A stretch of DNA of 64,000 nucleotides from Aquitalea magnusonii (GCF_002217795.2 NZ_AP018823.1:3162001-3226000); one strand, 5' to 3'; counted from the stretch's first letter, positions 36,938 through 47,256 are shown. Numbers and translations: made by a program. The notes: a model not told the origin generated them from the letters alone.

Positions 36938-36965
36938 AGATAAGGTCTCTTGCAGGGAATTCAAG
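36938..36965 (-). promoter_or_regulatory. Heat-shock (sigma-32-like) promoter of grpE
   Basis: On the minus strand CTTGAA (complement of 36960-36965) is followed after 14 bases by CCTTATCT (complement of 36938-36945). This is close to the sigma-32 consensus of CTTGAAA and CCCCATNT and is 45 bases before the grpE start. Confidence 0.65.
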
Positions 36966-36980
36966 TCCTTTGTCTTGCCC

Positions 36981-37005
36981 CCCGGTAACAGCGCCTGTTA
37001 CCGGG
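36981..37005. repeat. Perfect 11-bp inverted repeat upstream of grpE
   Basis: CCCGGTAACAG (36981-36991) and CTGTTACCGGG (36995-37005) form a perfect palindrome with a 3-base centre. There is no T run on either side. It sits just upstream of the grpE heat-shock promoter and could be an operator or an end-of-transcript structure. It is not the CIRCE element of HrcA. Confidence 0.7.
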
Positions 37006-37129
37006 CCTCACCAGGCTGCGCGTTTTCGGACTTTTGTTTTCGCAACTGCAACAAAATGCGCGCAATATTACCTTCGGTTTTCGCCATGATTGTTATCTTC
37101 TGAACATCGGTTTTTTTTCGGTGTTGCAC

Positions 37130-37161
37130 TGCACACAAGCCATTTTTTTTGTGCATATAAT
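37130..37161 (+). promoter_or_regulatory. Candidate aceA promoter
   Basis: A perfect TATAAT (37156-37161) lies about 185 bases before aceA. The -35 region (CACAAG) is poor, so an activator is likely. The resulting leader contains a short CCGG hairpin and no gene. Confidence 0.4.
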
Positions 37162-37346
37162 GGCTCACACATGCTAAGTGACCCACCCGGAGAGCCGTCA
37201 GCCACGGGCATCCGGTGGTCATAAGGGGCAATGGACATAAACCGTTGTCAACAAAATCAGTCCGGAAAAACCGGAATGTCATTTGGCCAGAGGACTGCCG
37301 GAATTTACCGGCTCTGCAGAGAAAACTATTCGAGAAGGGTTTGAAC

Positions 37347-38645
37347 ATGACTACTCGCGAACAACGTATCGCCGCCATTCAACATGACTGGGACACCAAC
37401 CCGCGCTGGAAAGGTATCAAGCGTGGTTACACCGCTGCCGACGTAGAGCGTCTGCGTGGTTCGGTACAAGTGGAACACACCCTGGCCCGCCAAGGCGCCG
37501 AGAAACTGTGGAACCTGGTCAACAACGAACCCTACATCAACTGTCTGGGCGCGCTGACCGGTGGTCAGGCCATGCAGCAGGTGAAGGCCGGCATCAAGGC
37601 CATCTACCTGTCCGGCTGGCAAGTCGCCGCCGACAACAACGAATACTCCGCCATGTACCCGGACCAGTCCCTGTACCCGGTGGACTCCGTGCCGAAGGTG
37701 GTAGAGCGCATCAACAACGCCTTCACCCGCGCCGATGAAATCCAGCACTCCAAGGGTGTTGAAAAAGGCCAGCCTGGCTTTGTTGACTACTACGCGCCCA
37801 TCGTGGCCGATGCCGAAGCCGGTTTCGGCGGCGTGCTGAACGCTTACGAACTGATGAAGGCCATGATCCGCGCCGGTGCCGGTGGCGTTCACTTCGAAGA
37901 CCAGCTGGCTTCCGTGAAGAAGTGTGGCCACATGGGCGGCAAGGTACTGGTTCCGACCCAGGAAGCCATCCAGAAGCTGATCGCAGCCCGTATGGCTGCT
38001 GACGTATACGGCGTGCCGACCCTGGTGATTGCCCGTACCGATGCTGAAGCTGCTGACCTGATCACCAGCGACTACGACGCCAACGACAAGCCTTTCCTGA
38101 CTGGCGAGCGCACTGCCGAAGGCTTCTACAAGACCAAGAAGGGTCTGGAACAAGCCATCAGCCGCGCCGTGGCCTACGCTGACTACGCCGACCTGGTATG
38201 GTGCGAAACCGGCACCCCGGATCTGGAATTTGCCCGCAAGTTCGCTGAAGCCGTTCACGCCAAACACCCGGGCAAACTGCTGGCCTACAACTGCTCGCCG
38301 TCCTTCAACTGGAAGAAGAACCTGGACGATGCCACCATCGCCAAGTTCCAGCGCGAACTGGGTGCCATGGGCTACAAATACCAGTTCATCACTTTGGCTG
38401 GCATCCACAACATGTGGTACAACATGTACGACCTGGCACAAGACTACGTTGCCCGCGGCATGTCGGCTTATGTTGAGAAGGTACAAGAGCCGGAATTCGC
38501 TGCCCGCGAACGTGGCTACACCTTCGTATCGCACCAGCAAGAAGTGGGCACCGGCTACTTCGACGATATCACCACCGTGATTCAAGGCGGCCAATCCAGC
38601 GTGACCGCGCTGACCGGCTCCACCGAAGAAGAGCAGTTCCACTAA
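37347..38645 (+). CDS. aceA: Isocitrate lyase
   Basis: AceA splits isocitrate into succinate and glyoxylate, the first step of the glyoxylate shunt. The 432-residue protein has the catalytic KKCGHMGGK at 191-199 (Cys193), [19 protein letters not shown] and YNCSPSFNW, all diagnostic. The ATG at 37347 follows AAGGG. An in-frame GTG far upstream would add 44 residues with no family match. malate synthase lies 3.8 kb downstream rather than adjacent. Confidence 0.98.
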   Translation: MTTREQRIAAIQHDWDTNPRWKGIKRGYTAADVERLRGSVQVEHTLARQGAEKLWNLVNNEPYINCLGALTGGQAMQQVKAGIKAIYLSGWQVAADNNEYSAMYPDQSLYPVDSVPKVVERINNAFTRADEIQHSKGVEKGQPGFVDYYAPIVADAEAGFGGVLNAYELMKAMIRAGAGGVHFEDQLASVKKCGHMGGKVLVPTQEAIQKLIAARMAADVYGVPTLVIARTDAEAADLITSDYDANDKPFLTGERTAEGFYKTKKGLEQAISRAVAYADYADLVWCETGTPDLEFARKFAEAVHAKHPGKLLAYNCSPSFNWKKNLDDATIAKFQRELGAMGYKYQFITLAGIHNMWYNMYDLAQDYVARGMSAYVEKVQEPEFAARERGYTFVSHQQEVGTGYFDDITTVIQGGQSSVTALTGSTEEEQFH

Positions 38646-38874
38646 GCCAGGACAAGAGCTGCATGCCAGCTCTTGTTACCACGCCCGCCAGCCTCGCGCT
38701 CGCGGGCGTTTTGTTTTGCTGCTGCAATTTATTAAATCTGGCTAAACAATCAATTCATCAAAAGCGACTAGTCCTGACACGAACAATCACTATACTGAAC
38801 GCTGCTATTCTTTCTGGCGTGCCGTTCATGGCACCTCACTTACTCCCGACTCATCTGCAGAAAAGGCATACACC

Positions 38875-39429
38875 ATGAGCAAGGTTGTCGTTGTCTATCA
38901 TTCCGGTTACGGCCATACCCAGCGCGTTGCCCAGCAAGTGGCCGCTGGTGCCAATGCCGAACTCATCGCCATCGATGCTGAAGGCAATGTGCCGGACAGC
39001 GCCTGGGATCAACTGGCCGCGGCCGATGCCATTATCTTTGGTGCGCCCACCTATATGGGCAGCCCGAGCTGGCAATTCAAGAAATTTGCCGATGCCACGT
39101 CCAAGGCCTGGTTCACCCGTGCTTGGCAAGACAAGGTATTCGGTGGCTTTACCAATAGTGCCAGCCTGAACGGCGACAAGCAGGTTGCCCTGATCACCCT
39201 GCAAACCCTGGCTTCGCAACATGGTGGCATCTGGGTCAGCCTGGGCCTGCTGCCGAGCAACACCAAGGCCGCCCAGCGTACCGACATTAACAATCTGGGT
39301 GGCTCGGTGGGCCTGCTGGTGCAATCACCGTCTGATGCCAGTGCGGATGAAATCCCGCAGGGTGATCTGGACACCGCCAAGCAATATGGCGCACGCGTGG
39401 CTGCCATCGCCGCCAAGCTGCGCGGCTGA
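38875..39429 (+). CDS. Flavodoxin-fold NAD(P)H oxidoreductase, WrbA-like
   Basis: This 184-residue FMN-binding protein of the flavodoxin-like fold has an N-terminal phosphate loop HSGYGHTQRVA (9-19), a second loop GAPTYMGSPSWQFKKF (about 56-71) and GGFTNSASLNGDK. This pattern matches WrbA-like quinone reductases and NADPH-dependent FMN reductases. It is slightly shorter than E. coli WrbA (198). It is preceded by 230 bases without a gene after aceA and ends in a strong palindromic terminator. The substrate quinone is unknown. Confidence 0.82.
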   Translation: MSKVVVVYHSGYGHTQRVAQQVAAGANAELIAIDAEGNVPDSAWDQLAAADAIIFGAPTYMGSPSWQFKKFADATSKAWFTRAWQDKVFGGFTNSASLNGDKQVALITLQTLASQHGGIWVSLGLLPSNTKAAQRTDINNLGGSVGLLVQSPSDASADEIPQGDLDTAKQYGARVAAIAAKLRG

Positions 39430-39450
39430 TTTTTCCGCATTGCAGATACA

Positions 39451-39478
39451 AAAAAGCCACCTCGCGAGGTGGCTTTTT
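39451..39478. terminator. Bidirectional terminator between the flavodoxin gene and the APC permease
   Basis: The sequence is a perfect palindrome, 14 bases each side (AAAAAGCCACCTCG and its complement), with A and T runs at the ends. It can end both the rightward flavodoxin gene and the leftward permease gene. Confidence 0.93.
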
Positions 39479-39495
39479 CTTTGGCAAAGACCAAA

Positions 39496-40893
39496 TCAGG
39501 CTTGCTTGTGCAGATGTGAATTCTTGCGCGAGTAGCCGAAGTACACCACCAGGCCAATCACCAGCCACACCACGAAGCACAGCCAGGTGAGCATGGATAG
39601 CTGCGCCATCAGGAACACGCAGAAGATGACGGCCAATGCCGGTACATAAGGCACGCCCGGGCAGAGGAATTTGCGCGGCAGGTTCGGCTCGGTCTTGCGC
39701 AGCTTGATGATGGCAATGGCAATCAACGAGAAGGCAGCCAGCGTACCGATGTTCACCAGTTCGGCCAGGGTATGCAGCGGGATAAAGCCGGCAATCAGCG
39801 CAATGATGGTGCCGATCAGCCAGGTCGCCTTGTACGGCGTACCGTATTTCGGGTTCACTTCGGAGAAGATTTTCGGCAGCAGACCGTCGCGGCTCATGGC
39901 AAACAGGATGCGGGTCTGACCGTAGGTCATCACCAGAATCACCGTCAGCATGCCCAGAATGGCACCCAGATCGACGAAACCGGCAAACCAGTCCAGCTTG
40001 GCCACTTGCAACGCCAGCGATACCGGGTGGTCGATACCGGCAAACTGCGCATAAGGCACGATGCCGGTCATGATGGCCGACACAATCACATACAGCAGCG
40101 AACAGATGGCCAGCGACCAGATCACCCCCTTGGGGATGTCGCGCGCCGGGTCTTTCACTTCTTCGGCTGCACAAGTCACCGCGTCAAAACCCAGGAAGCT
40201 GAAAAACACGATGGCCGCGCCGTGGAATACGCCATTCATGCCGTAAGGCAGGGCCGGGCTCCAGTTGACCGGTTTGACATGCCATACGCCAATGGCGATG
40301 AACATCAGCACCACCGCCACCTTGATCAGCACCACGATATTGTTGACGCGCTTGGATTCCTTGATGCCAAAGGCCAGCAAGGCGGTGATCAGCATGGCGA
40401 TGGCAAAGGCCGGCAGGTTGAAGATGGTATCTTTACCCGGCGCAGCACCGGCAGCCGCGGTCAGCGCATCTGGCAGATGAATGCCAAAACCACCCAGCAG
40501 GCTCTGGAAATAGCCAGACCAGCCCACCGAAACCGCCGACGATGCCAGCAGGTATTCCAGCATCAGGTCCCAGCCGATGATCCAGGCCACCAGCTCGCCC
40601 AGCGTGGCGTAGGCATAGGTATAGGTTGAACCGGAAATCGGCAGCATGGCCGCAAACTCGGCATAGCACAGCGCGGCAAAGCCACATGCCAGTGCTCCGA
40701 TGACAAACGACAGCACCAGGCCAGGACCGGCCACAGTGGCACCGGTGCCGGTCAGTACGAAAATGCCGGTCCCGATGATGGCACCGATCCCCAGCATGGT
40801 CAGGTCGAAAGCCGTCAGCTCCTTGCGAAGCCCTTTGGCGGTCTGGGCAAATTCCAGCATGCCCTGAACGCTCTTCTTGCGCATCAAACTCAT
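39496..40893 (-). CDS. APC-family cationic-type amino acid permease
   Basis: This 465-residue inner-membrane permease has about 12 helices. It contains MLGIGAIIGTGIFVLTG (the APC substrate loop), FFSFLGFDAVTCAAEEVKDPARDIPKG and RILFAMSRDGLLP, the fingerprint of the YfnA/CAT-like group of amino acid permeases. It has no linked biosynthetic gene, so the substrate is open. The 460 bases upstream of its start hold no gene. Confidence 0.88.
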   Translation of the reverse strand: MSLMRKKSVQGMLEFAQTAKGLRKELTAFDLTMLGIGAIIGTGIFVLTGTGATVAGPGLVLSFVIGALACGFAALCYAEFAAMLPISGSTYTYAYATLGELVAWIIGWDLMLEYLLASSAVSVGWSGYFQSLLGGFGIHLPDALTAAAGAAPGKDTIFNLPAFAIAMLITALLAFGIKESKRVNNIVVLIKVAVVLMFIAIGVWHVKPVNWSPALPYGMNGVFHGAAIVFFSFLGFDAVTCAAEEVKDPARDIPKGVIWSLAICSLLYVIVSAIMTGIVPYAQFAGIDHPVSLALQVAKLDWFAGFVDLGAILGMLTVILVMTYGQTRILFAMSRDGLLPKIFSEVNPKYGTPYKATWLIGTIIALIAGFIPLHTLAELVNIGTLAAFSLIAIAIIKLRKTEPNLPRKFLCPGVPYVPALAVIFCVFLMAQLSMLTWLCFVVWLVIGLVVYFGYSRKNSHLHKQA

Positions 40894-41356
40894 GTTCAGA
40901 CTATCCTGTGTACACCGGTGCCGCCGCCATGTTTGGGCAAGGGGACAACCGGCCTTAGATGATCATACTCAGCCCATCCGCAGCTGCCCTGTCCGTGCCG
41001 GTTCGTGACCGGCAACTCAACGCAGAACACTGCCGCGGAAAACGCGCGATCTTACAGGAAGGGGGGAACAGTTCAAGCCAGAAACTTGGACAAAGTGTAT
41101 CCATTATCCATTCACCACTGATTTCGGCGGCAGGATTTGCCCCCAAATTGTCATACTTTCTGAAAAATCAGCAGTTAATAGCACGTTACCATCATTATTA
41201 CGGCAGAAATTGCTGCAAAAACGCAATGCCATGCCTATTTGGCATATCCTTGCGCAGAAACAAGCAGTCGCTAAGCAGCAATAAGCCAAGCCCTGCCAAT
41301 CGGCGTCTCACGCCACATGACAAAGCAAATAAGCCCCCATCGTGCGTGGTCCGTCT
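40894..41356. other. Intergenic region without a gene
   Basis: This stretch lies between the leftward permease and the leftward LysR gene and should contain the permease promoter and the LysR transcript end. The sequence is more AT-rich around 41140-41260. I found no coding frame with convincing composition and no strong terminator or repeat. Confidence 0.5.
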
Positions 41357-42253
41357 TCAGTCCCAATAAGCAGGGGCAGTATAAATCTGGCGTAAATGTT
41401 CGATGAAATGCCTGACCCGAGCCGGCAGGAAGCGACGCTGCGGCACCACGGCATACACCGGATAATCCGGCGAGGCAAACTGATCCAGCACGGTAACCAG
41501 CCGCCCTTCTGACAGGTCATCCTTCACCTCCCACAAGGAGCGCCAGGCCAGTCCCAGTCCCTGCAATGCCCAGTCGTGTAGTACCGCTCCATCATTACAT
41601 TCCTGCCGTCCTGATACGCGCAGATTAATCAGTACGCCATCGCGTTCGAAGCTCCAGCCCCGACTCTGACTTTCCCCCAGTGACAGGCAGTTGTGCTGGG
41701 CCAGTTCTTCCAGCGTATGTGGAATGCCGTAGCGCGCCAGATAGGCGGGCGACGCCACCACCACGCGGCGGTTTTCCGCCAGACGCATGGCCACCAGCGA
41801 GGAGTCGGCCAAATCAGAAATGCGGATGGCACAGTCGATACGCTCGCGCTGCAAATCGATCAGCCGATCGGACAAATCCAGCGTCACGCGAATATCCGGA
41901 TGCGCCTGCTGGAAAGTTGCAATATGGGGAGCCACGTGACGCCGCCCAAAACCGGCCGGAGCGGATATCCGCAGATGACCGCGCGCCCTGCCACTGCCGG
42001 AGGCAACCGCCGCCTCGGCCTCGGACAGCTCGGCCAGAATGCGCTGGCAATCTTCAAAAAAGGCCGAACCTTCCTGCGTCAGGGTCACGCGGCGCGTAGT
42101 GCGCACCAGCAGCTTCACCCCCAGCCGCTCCTCCAGCGCATCCAGACGGCGACCTATCATGGCAGCCACTACCCCCTGCTGGCGGGCGGCAGCGGACAGG
42201 CTGCCATGATTGACCACCGCCACAAAGGTTTCCAACTGTTTCAGCTCACTCAT
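41357..42253 (-). CDS. LysR-family transcriptional regulator divergent from aceB
   Basis: This 298-residue LysR regulator has a winged helix at 4-62 (LETFVAVVNHGSLSAAARQQGVVAAMIGRRLD, in parts) followed by the effector domain. LRISAPAGFGRRHVAPHIATF is the usual start of the inducer-binding domain. It is read opposite to aceB with 149 bases between, so it is a candidate regulator of malate synthase. It could equally act elsewhere. Confidence 0.85.
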   Translation of the reverse strand: MSELKQLETFVAVVNHGSLSAAARQQGVVAAMIGRRLDALEERLGVKLLVRTTRRVTLTQEGSAFFEDCQRILAELSEAEAAVASGSGRARGHLRISAPAGFGRRHVAPHIATFQQAHPDIRVTLDLSDRLIDLQRERIDCAIRISDLADSSLVAMRLAENRRVVVASPAYLARYGIPHTLEELAQHNCLSLGESQSRGWSFERDGVLINLRVSGRQECNDGAVLHDWALQGLGLAWRSLWEVKDDLSEGRLVTVLDQFASPDYPVYAVVPQRRFLPARVRHFIEHLRQIYTAPAYWD

Positions 42254-42402
42254 TACCTACTCAAAAGTAAAAGATGTTATGCCTATTTATGCATTTTTTT
42301 TTACTGTTTGGCTAGATACACTGCTGTCATCGCATTGCAGCATTTTGATGAATCCAGGCGGCAGCCTGCCGTCGCAACGCAATTCACTTCAGGAGCAAGC
42401 AT

Positions 42403-43998
42403 ATGGCCGTCACCCTTCCGCAAGGCGTGGAAATCCTCGCCCCGCTGACCCCGGCGTTTGAAGAAATCCTCACCACCGAAGCCCTGGCCTTTGTTGCCAA
42501 GCTGCACCGCCAGTTTGAAGGCCGCCGCCGTGAGCTGATTGCCGCCCGCGTGGTACGCCAGGCGGAACTGGATGCCGGCAAACTGCCTGACTTCCTGCCG
42601 GAAACCGCCGCCATCCGCGCTGGCGACTGGAAAATTGCCCCGCTGCCGCAAGACCTGCTGGACCGCCGCGTGGAAATCACCGGCCCGGTTGATCGCAAAA
42701 TGATGATCAATGCACTGAACTCCGGTGCCAAGAGCTTCATGGCCGACTTCGAGGACTCCAACTGTCCGAGCTGGGAAAACCAGATCAGCGGCCAGATCAA
42801 CGTCCGCGATGCGTATCGCAAGACCATTTCCTTTGCCAACCCGGACGGCAAGCAATACAAGCTGAACGACACCATTGCCACCCTGATCCTGCGTCCGCGC
42901 GGCTGGCACCTGATGGAAAAGCACGTCACCGTGGATGGCGAGATTGTCTCCGGCGCACTGTTCGACTTCGCCTTGTCCTTCTTCCACAATATTGCCTACC
43001 TGCAAACCGTGGGCAGCGCCACCTATTACTATCTGCCCAAGATGGAAGGCCATCTGGAAGCGCGCCTGTGGAACGATGTGTTCGTGTTTGCCCAGAAGGA
43101 ACTGGGTATCCCGCAAGGCACCATCAAGGCCACCGTGCTGATTGAAACCATCCTCGCTGCCTTCGAGATGGACGAAATCCTCTACGAACTGCGCGAACAC
43201 AGCTCCGGTCTGAATGCCGGTCGCTGGGACTACATCTTCAGCTGCATCAAGAAGTTCAAGCAGAATCGCGACTTCTGCCTGGCCAACCGTGCACAGATCA
43301 CCATGACCGTGCCCTTCATGCGTGCCTATGCCCTGCTGCTGCTCAAAACCTGCCACCAGCGCAATGCGCCGGCCATTGGCGGCATGGCGGCACTGATTCC
43401 GATCAAGAACGATCCGGTGGCCAATGAAAAGGCGCTGGGCGGGGTGAAGGCCGACAAGGACCGCGATGCCACCGACGGCTACGACGGCGGCTGGGTTGCC
43501 CATCCGGGCCTGGTGCCGATTGCCAACGAGGCCTTCAGCCGCGTGCTGGGTGATGCGCCCAACCAGATTGCCAAGCAGCGTCCGGATGTGAATGTCACCG
43601 CCGCCGACCTGCTGAATTTCCAGCCGGAAGCGCCGATCACCGAAGCCGGCCTGGCCATGAACATCAATGTGGGCATCCAGTATCTGGGCTCATGGATTTC
43701 CGGCAACGGCTGCGTGCCCATCCACAACCTGATGGAAGATGCCGCCACCGCAGAAATCTCCCGCTCGCAGATCTGGCAATGGATCCGCAGCCCCAAGGGC
43801 GTGCTGGAAGATGGCCGCAAGGTGACGGTGGAACTGTTCCGCGAACTGCAAGCCGCCGAAGTGGCCAAGCTCAAGGCGGAATACGGCAATCGCTGGACCA
43901 AGCAGTACGAGGACGCAGCCAGCATGTTCGACCATCTGACCACCTCGGATGACTTTGTCGAGTTCCTCACCCTGCCGGGTTACGACTACATCGACTAA
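42403..43998 (+). CDS. aceB: Malate synthase A
   Basis: AceB condenses glyoxylate with acetyl-CoA to malate, completing the glyoxylate shunt begun by AceA. The 531-residue length fits isoform A (E. coli 533). It contains [64 protein letters not shown] and [25 protein letters not shown] gives the ribosome site before ATG 42403. A repeat element and a terminator follow. A LysR gene is divergent upstream. Confidence 0.98.
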   Translation: MAVTLPQGVEILAPLTPAFEEILTTEALAFVAKLHRQFEGRRRELIAARVVRQAELDAGKLPDFLPETAAIRAGDWKIAPLPQDLLDRRVEITGPVDRKMMINALNSGAKSFMADFEDSNCPSWENQISGQINVRDAYRKTISFANPDGKQYKLNDTIATLILRPRGWHLMEKHVTVDGEIVSGALFDFALSFFHNIAYLQTVGSATYYYLPKMEGHLEARLWNDVFVFAQKELGIPQGTIKATVLIETILAAFEMDEILYELREHSSGLNAGRWDYIFSCIKKFKQNRDFCLANRAQITMTVPFMRAYALLLLKTCHQRNAPAIGGMAALIPIKNDPVANEKALGGVKADKDRDATDGYDGGWVAHPGLVPIANEAFSRVLGDAPNQIAKQRPDVNVTAADLLNFQPEAPITEAGLAMNINVGIQYLGSWISGNGCVPIHNLMEDAATAEISRSQIWQWIRSPKGVLEDGRKVTVELFRELQAAEVAKLKAEYGNRWTKQYEDAASMFDHLTTSDDFVEFLTLPGYDYID

Positions 43999-44006
43999 AG
44001 ACAAGG

Positions 44007-44101
44007 TACAAAATAGGGCATTGACCCTGAGGCAAGGCGCGCCGACGTAGACAGTACATTGAGTACGGCAAGGAGGCGCAACGCAGCAGCAGGGTTTTGT
44101 A
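44007..44101. repeat. Small repeat element with terminal inverted repeats downstream of aceB
   Basis: TACAAAA at 44007-44013 and TTTTGTA at 44095-44101 are perfect inverted ends. Inside, GCGCC (44039) pairs with GGCGC (44075) and GTAC-N5-GTAC forms the centre. The 95-base element resembles short noncoding palindromic repeats seen after genes in many proteobacterial genomes. I see one copy in the window. Confidence 0.6.
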
Positions 44102-44151
44102 GGCTCTGAACGATCGATCCAATGGTTGGCAATTTGCCAGCTTACACTCAT

Positions 44152-44180
44152 GCGGCCCGTGATCCGGGCCGCTTTTTTTT
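44152..44180 (+). terminator. Intrinsic terminator downstream of aceB
   Basis: A perfect 7-bp GC stem (GCGGCCC with GGGCCGC) has a 7-base loop and is followed by eight T. It lies after the repeat element and before the ABC transporter operon. Confidence 0.93.
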
Positions 44181-44334
44181 CGCCTGCCGGGCGATCGGGC
44201 AACTTCCTGTCTCCAACATCCAATCTCAGCCATTTTATTGCGCAACGCAACAAGAAAAATCTTTGGTATTGGAATAAAATTGCGCGAAATATTCATTTTC
44301 CAAAAAAATCTATCCTGACTCACAAGGAATTGCC

Positions 44335-45294
44335 ATGTCCCTACGCCATCGCCAACTGCTGGCTGCCGCTGCAGCCGTGCTCTCCCTGTCTGCTTCCGCA
44401 GCCGAACTCAAGTCGGTTGCCATTACGGCCATTGTCGATCACCCGGCGCTGGATGCCGCCCGCAAAGGGGTGACTGACCAACTGAAAGCCGAGGGTTTTG
44501 GTGAGGACAAGGTCAAGGTGCAGTATCAAAGCGCGCAGGGCAACCCGGCCACTGCCGGCCAGATTGCCCGCAAGTTCGTCGGCGACAAACCTGACGTCGC
44601 CGTGGCCATTGCCACACCGTCGGCCCAGGCACTGGTTGCCGCCAGCAAAACCCTGCCCATCGTGTTTACCGCTGTTACTGACCCGGTGGCAGCCAAGCTG
44701 GTGAGCAGCTGGAAAGCCAACGGCACCAATGTAACCGGCGTTTCCGACATGCTGCCGCTGGGCCCGCAGGTGGACCTGATCCTGAAGGTGAAACCGGGTG
44801 CCAAGCGCATCGGCATGGTGTTCAGCCCGGGTGAAGTCAACTCCACCATTGTGGTGAAGGAATTAAAAGCCGAACTGGCCAAGCGCGGCATGAGCCTGGT
44901 GGAAGCCCCGGCACCGCGCACCGTGGACGTGGCGCCGGCAGCCAAGAGCCTGATCGGCAAGGTTGACGCCATCTACACCAGCACCGACAACAATGTGGTG
45001 TCCACCTACGAATCGCTGGTGGCCGTGGCCAATCAGGCCAAGCTGCCGCTGATTGCCTCGGATACCGACTCGGTGAAACGCGGTGCCATCGCCGCCTTGG
45101 GCATGAACTACTACGATATGGGGCGTCAGACCGGCAAGATCGTGGTACGCATCCTGAAGGGTGAAAAGCCGGGTGCCATCGCTCCGGAAGTTGGCAGCAA
45201 GCTGAGCCTGACCGTGAACCCGTCTGCCGCCATGAAGCAAGGCGCCCCGCTGTCCGCCGCCCTGCTGAAAGAAGCGCAGAACACGATCAAGTAA
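44335..45294 (+). CDS. ABC transporter substrate-binding protein (TrpX-like family)
   Basis: This 319-residue periplasmic binding protein has a signal peptide (1-22, ending in ASA). The two lobes resemble the ABC_sub_bind family (PF04392): ITAIVDHPALDAARKGVTD, FVGDKPDVAVAIATPSAQAL, FTAVTDPVAAKLV, PGAKRIGMVFSPGEVNS and IYTSTDNNVVSTYESL. Members bind tryptophan, tyrosine or other small ligands, so the cargo is not certain. It leads a three-gene operon with a permease and ATPase. Confidence 0.88.
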   Translation: MSLRHRQLLAAAAAVLSLSASAAELKSVAITAIVDHPALDAARKGVTDQLKAEGFGEDKVKVQYQSAQGNPATAGQIARKFVGDKPDVAVAIATPSAQALVAASKTLPIVFTAVTDPVAAKLVSSWKANGTNVTGVSDMLPLGPQVDLILKVKPGAKRIGMVFSPGEVNSTIVVKELKAELAKRGMSLVEAPAPRTVDVAPAAKSLIGKVDAIYTSTDNNVVSTYESLVAVANQAKLPLIASDTDSVKRGAIAALGMNYYDMGRQTGKIVVRILKGEKPGAIAPEVGSKLSLTVNPSAAMKQGAPLSAALLKEAQNTIK

Positions 45295-45424
45295 GCTGCT
45301 CCCAGCCTGACCGCCCAGATGCCATGCCTGCCATCTGGGCGTTTTCCGTATCCACAGCCCGGCCTCACCCAGGCCAGGCTTGCCGGCCCCCACCCCGACG
45401 GGCCGGCATGTTGCAGAGGTGTTC

Positions 45425-46327
45425 ATGTCCCTGATTTCACTGATGGGCGCGCTGGAAATCGGCCTGATCTTTGCCCTCGTCGCACTGGGCGTGCTGATTT
45501 CCTTCCGCCTGCTCAATTTTCCCGACCTTACCGCCGACGGCAGTTTCCCGCTGGGCGGTGCCGTGGCTGCCGTGCTGATTGCCGGTGGCCATGACCCGTG
45601 GCTGGCTTGCGGCCTGGCCGCCATTGCCGGTGCCGCCGCCGGCTGGCTCACCGCCTGGCTCAATGTGCGTCTGGGCATCTTGCAATTGCTGGCCAGCATT
45701 CTGGTGATGATTGCGCTCTATTCCATCAATCTGCGCATCATGGGCGCACCCAATATCGCGCTGATCGGCCTGCCCACCGTATTCACTCCCTTCATCAGCA
45801 CGGTGAATGACAACGCCTGGCTGATTCAGCCTGCTGTGCTGGCGGTCATAGTGGTAATCGCCAAGCTGTTGCTGGATGCCTTCTTCGCCTCGGAAACCGG
45901 CCTCGCGCTGCGCGCCACCGGTGCCAACCCGCGCATGGCACGGGCCCAAGGCATCTCCACCGACCGCATGACCCTGGCCGGCATGGCCCTGTCCAATGCG
46001 CTGATTGCACTGGCCGGTGCGCTATACGTGCAAACCCAGGGCGGTGCCGACATCTCCATGGGCATCGGCACCATTGTGGTGGGCCTCGCCGCCGTCATCA
46101 TCGGTGAAACCCTGCTGCCGCCACGCACACTATGGCTGGTGACACTGGCCACTGTGCTGGGCGCACTGCTCTACCGCCTGCTGATCGCCCTGGCGCTGAA
46201 TGCCGATTTCATCGGCCTGCAAGCGCAAGACCTGAACCTGATTACCGCCGTGCTGGTGGGCCTGGCGCTGGTACTGCCCAAGATCAAAGGCAAGCTGCGC
46301 AACAAGCAAGGAGGAAAATCCGCATGA
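45425..46327 (+). CDS. ABC transporter permease
   Basis: This 300-residue inner-membrane permease of the branched-chain/LivH-like type has about 8-9 helices. It contains the family features NFPDLTADGSFPLGGAVAAV (N-terminal), the conserved ATGANPRMARAQGIS coupling loop and ALGAL-type repeats at the end. The ATG at 45425 follows AGAGG. It overlaps the ATPase start by four bases (ATGA), so the two are translationally coupled. Confidence 0.9.
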   Translation: MSLISLMGALEIGLIFALVALGVLISFRLLNFPDLTADGSFPLGGAVAAVLIAGGHDPWLACGLAAIAGAAAGWLTAWLNVRLGILQLLASILVMIALYSINLRIMGAPNIALIGLPTVFTPFISTVNDNAWLIQPAVLAVIVVIAKLLLDAFFASETGLALRATGANPRMARAQGISTDRMTLAGMALSNALIALAGALYVQTQGGADISMGIGTIVVGLAAVIIGETLLPPRTLWLVTLATVLGALLYRLLIALALNADFIGLQAQDLNLITAVLVGLALVLPKIKGKLRNKQGGKSA

Positions 46328-47118
46328 TGCGCGCCGACAATCTGTTCAAAACCTTTAATCCCGGCACACCGCTGGAAAACCCGGTGCTGCGCGGCCTGTC
46401 GCTCACCATCGAGTCCGGCCAGTTCGTCACCGTGATTGGCAGCAATGGTGCTGGTAAATCCACTTTTCTGAATGCCATCAGCGGTGACATCAGCCCGGAC
46501 AGCGGCAGCCTGTTCATTGACGGGCAGGATGTCACCCGCCAGTCAGCCTGGCAGCGTGCGGCACTGGTAGCCCGCGTGTTTCAGGACCCGCTGGCCGGTA
46601 CCTGCGAAGGGCTCACCATTGAAGAAAACCTGGCACTGGCCATGCAGCGCGGCCAGGGACGCGGCCTGTCGCGCGCGGTCAAGGCCAGTTATCGCGCAGC
46701 CTTCCGCGACAAGCTGGCCACCCTCAAGCTGGGCCTGGAAAACCGCCTGGGCGACCGCATGGGCCTGCTCTCCGGCGGTCAGCGCCAGGCTGTCAGCCTG
46801 CTGATGGCCTCCTTGCAGCCTTCCCGCCTGCTGCTGCTGGATGAGCACACCGCCGCGCTCGACCCGAAAACCGCAGCCTTCGTGCTGGAGCTGACCGACC
46901 GCATCGTGACCGAGAACAAGCTGACCGCCCTGATGGTGACCCACTCCATGCGCCAGGCGCTGGATCACGGCCATCGCACCGTCATGCTGCACCAAGGCCG
47001 CGTGGTACTGGATGTCAGCGGCGACAGCCGCAGCCGCATGGATGTGCCCGATCTGCTGGCCATGTTCGAGCAGACGCGTGGCGAAAAGCTGGACGACGAC
47101 GCGCTGTTGCTGGGCTAA
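46324..47118 (+). CDS. ABC transporter ATP-binding protein
   Basis: This 264-residue ATPase drives the preceding permease. Walker A is GSNGAGKS (about 39-46), the Q-loop region is ARVFQDP, the signature is LSGGQRQ (about 150-156), Walker B is LLLLDEHTAALD (about 170-181) and the switch His lies in MVTHSM. The start ATGATG overlaps the permease stop and has a strong GGAGGAAAA site. The start was chosen by this overlap; the long upstream frame lies inside the permease gene in another phase. Confidence 0.95.
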   Translation: MMRADNLFKTFNPGTPLENPVLRGLSLTIESGQFVTVIGSNGAGKSTFLNAISGDISPDSGSLFIDGQDVTRQSAWQRAALVARVFQDPLAGTCEGLTIEENLALAMQRGQGRGLSRAVKASYRAAFRDKLATLKLGLENRLGDRMGLLSGGQRQAVSLLMASLQPSRLLLLDEHTAALDPKTAAFVLELTDRIVTENKLTALMVTHSMRQALDHGHRTVMLHQGRVVLDVSGDSRSRMDVPDLLAMFEQTRGEKLDDDALLLG

Positions 47119-47256
47119 GCCCTGTCCCCGTGCCGGTTGCTGCACACCAGCCGGCACGGGCCTGCCACGCTCAGTGGCCAATTCCTAGCCAGATATGCGA
47201 ACCTTCTGCATCAGCCCCGCTCAAACGCCTGTTTGCTTATCTTTGCAGGAGTCCGC

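Noticed and set aside
36998-37088. Leftward 29-codon frame upstream of grpE (MAKTEGNIARILLQLRKQKS...)
   Set aside because: It is short, with no clear ribosome site and only basic, low-complexity content. It could be a leader peptide, but nothing in the sequence decides it.
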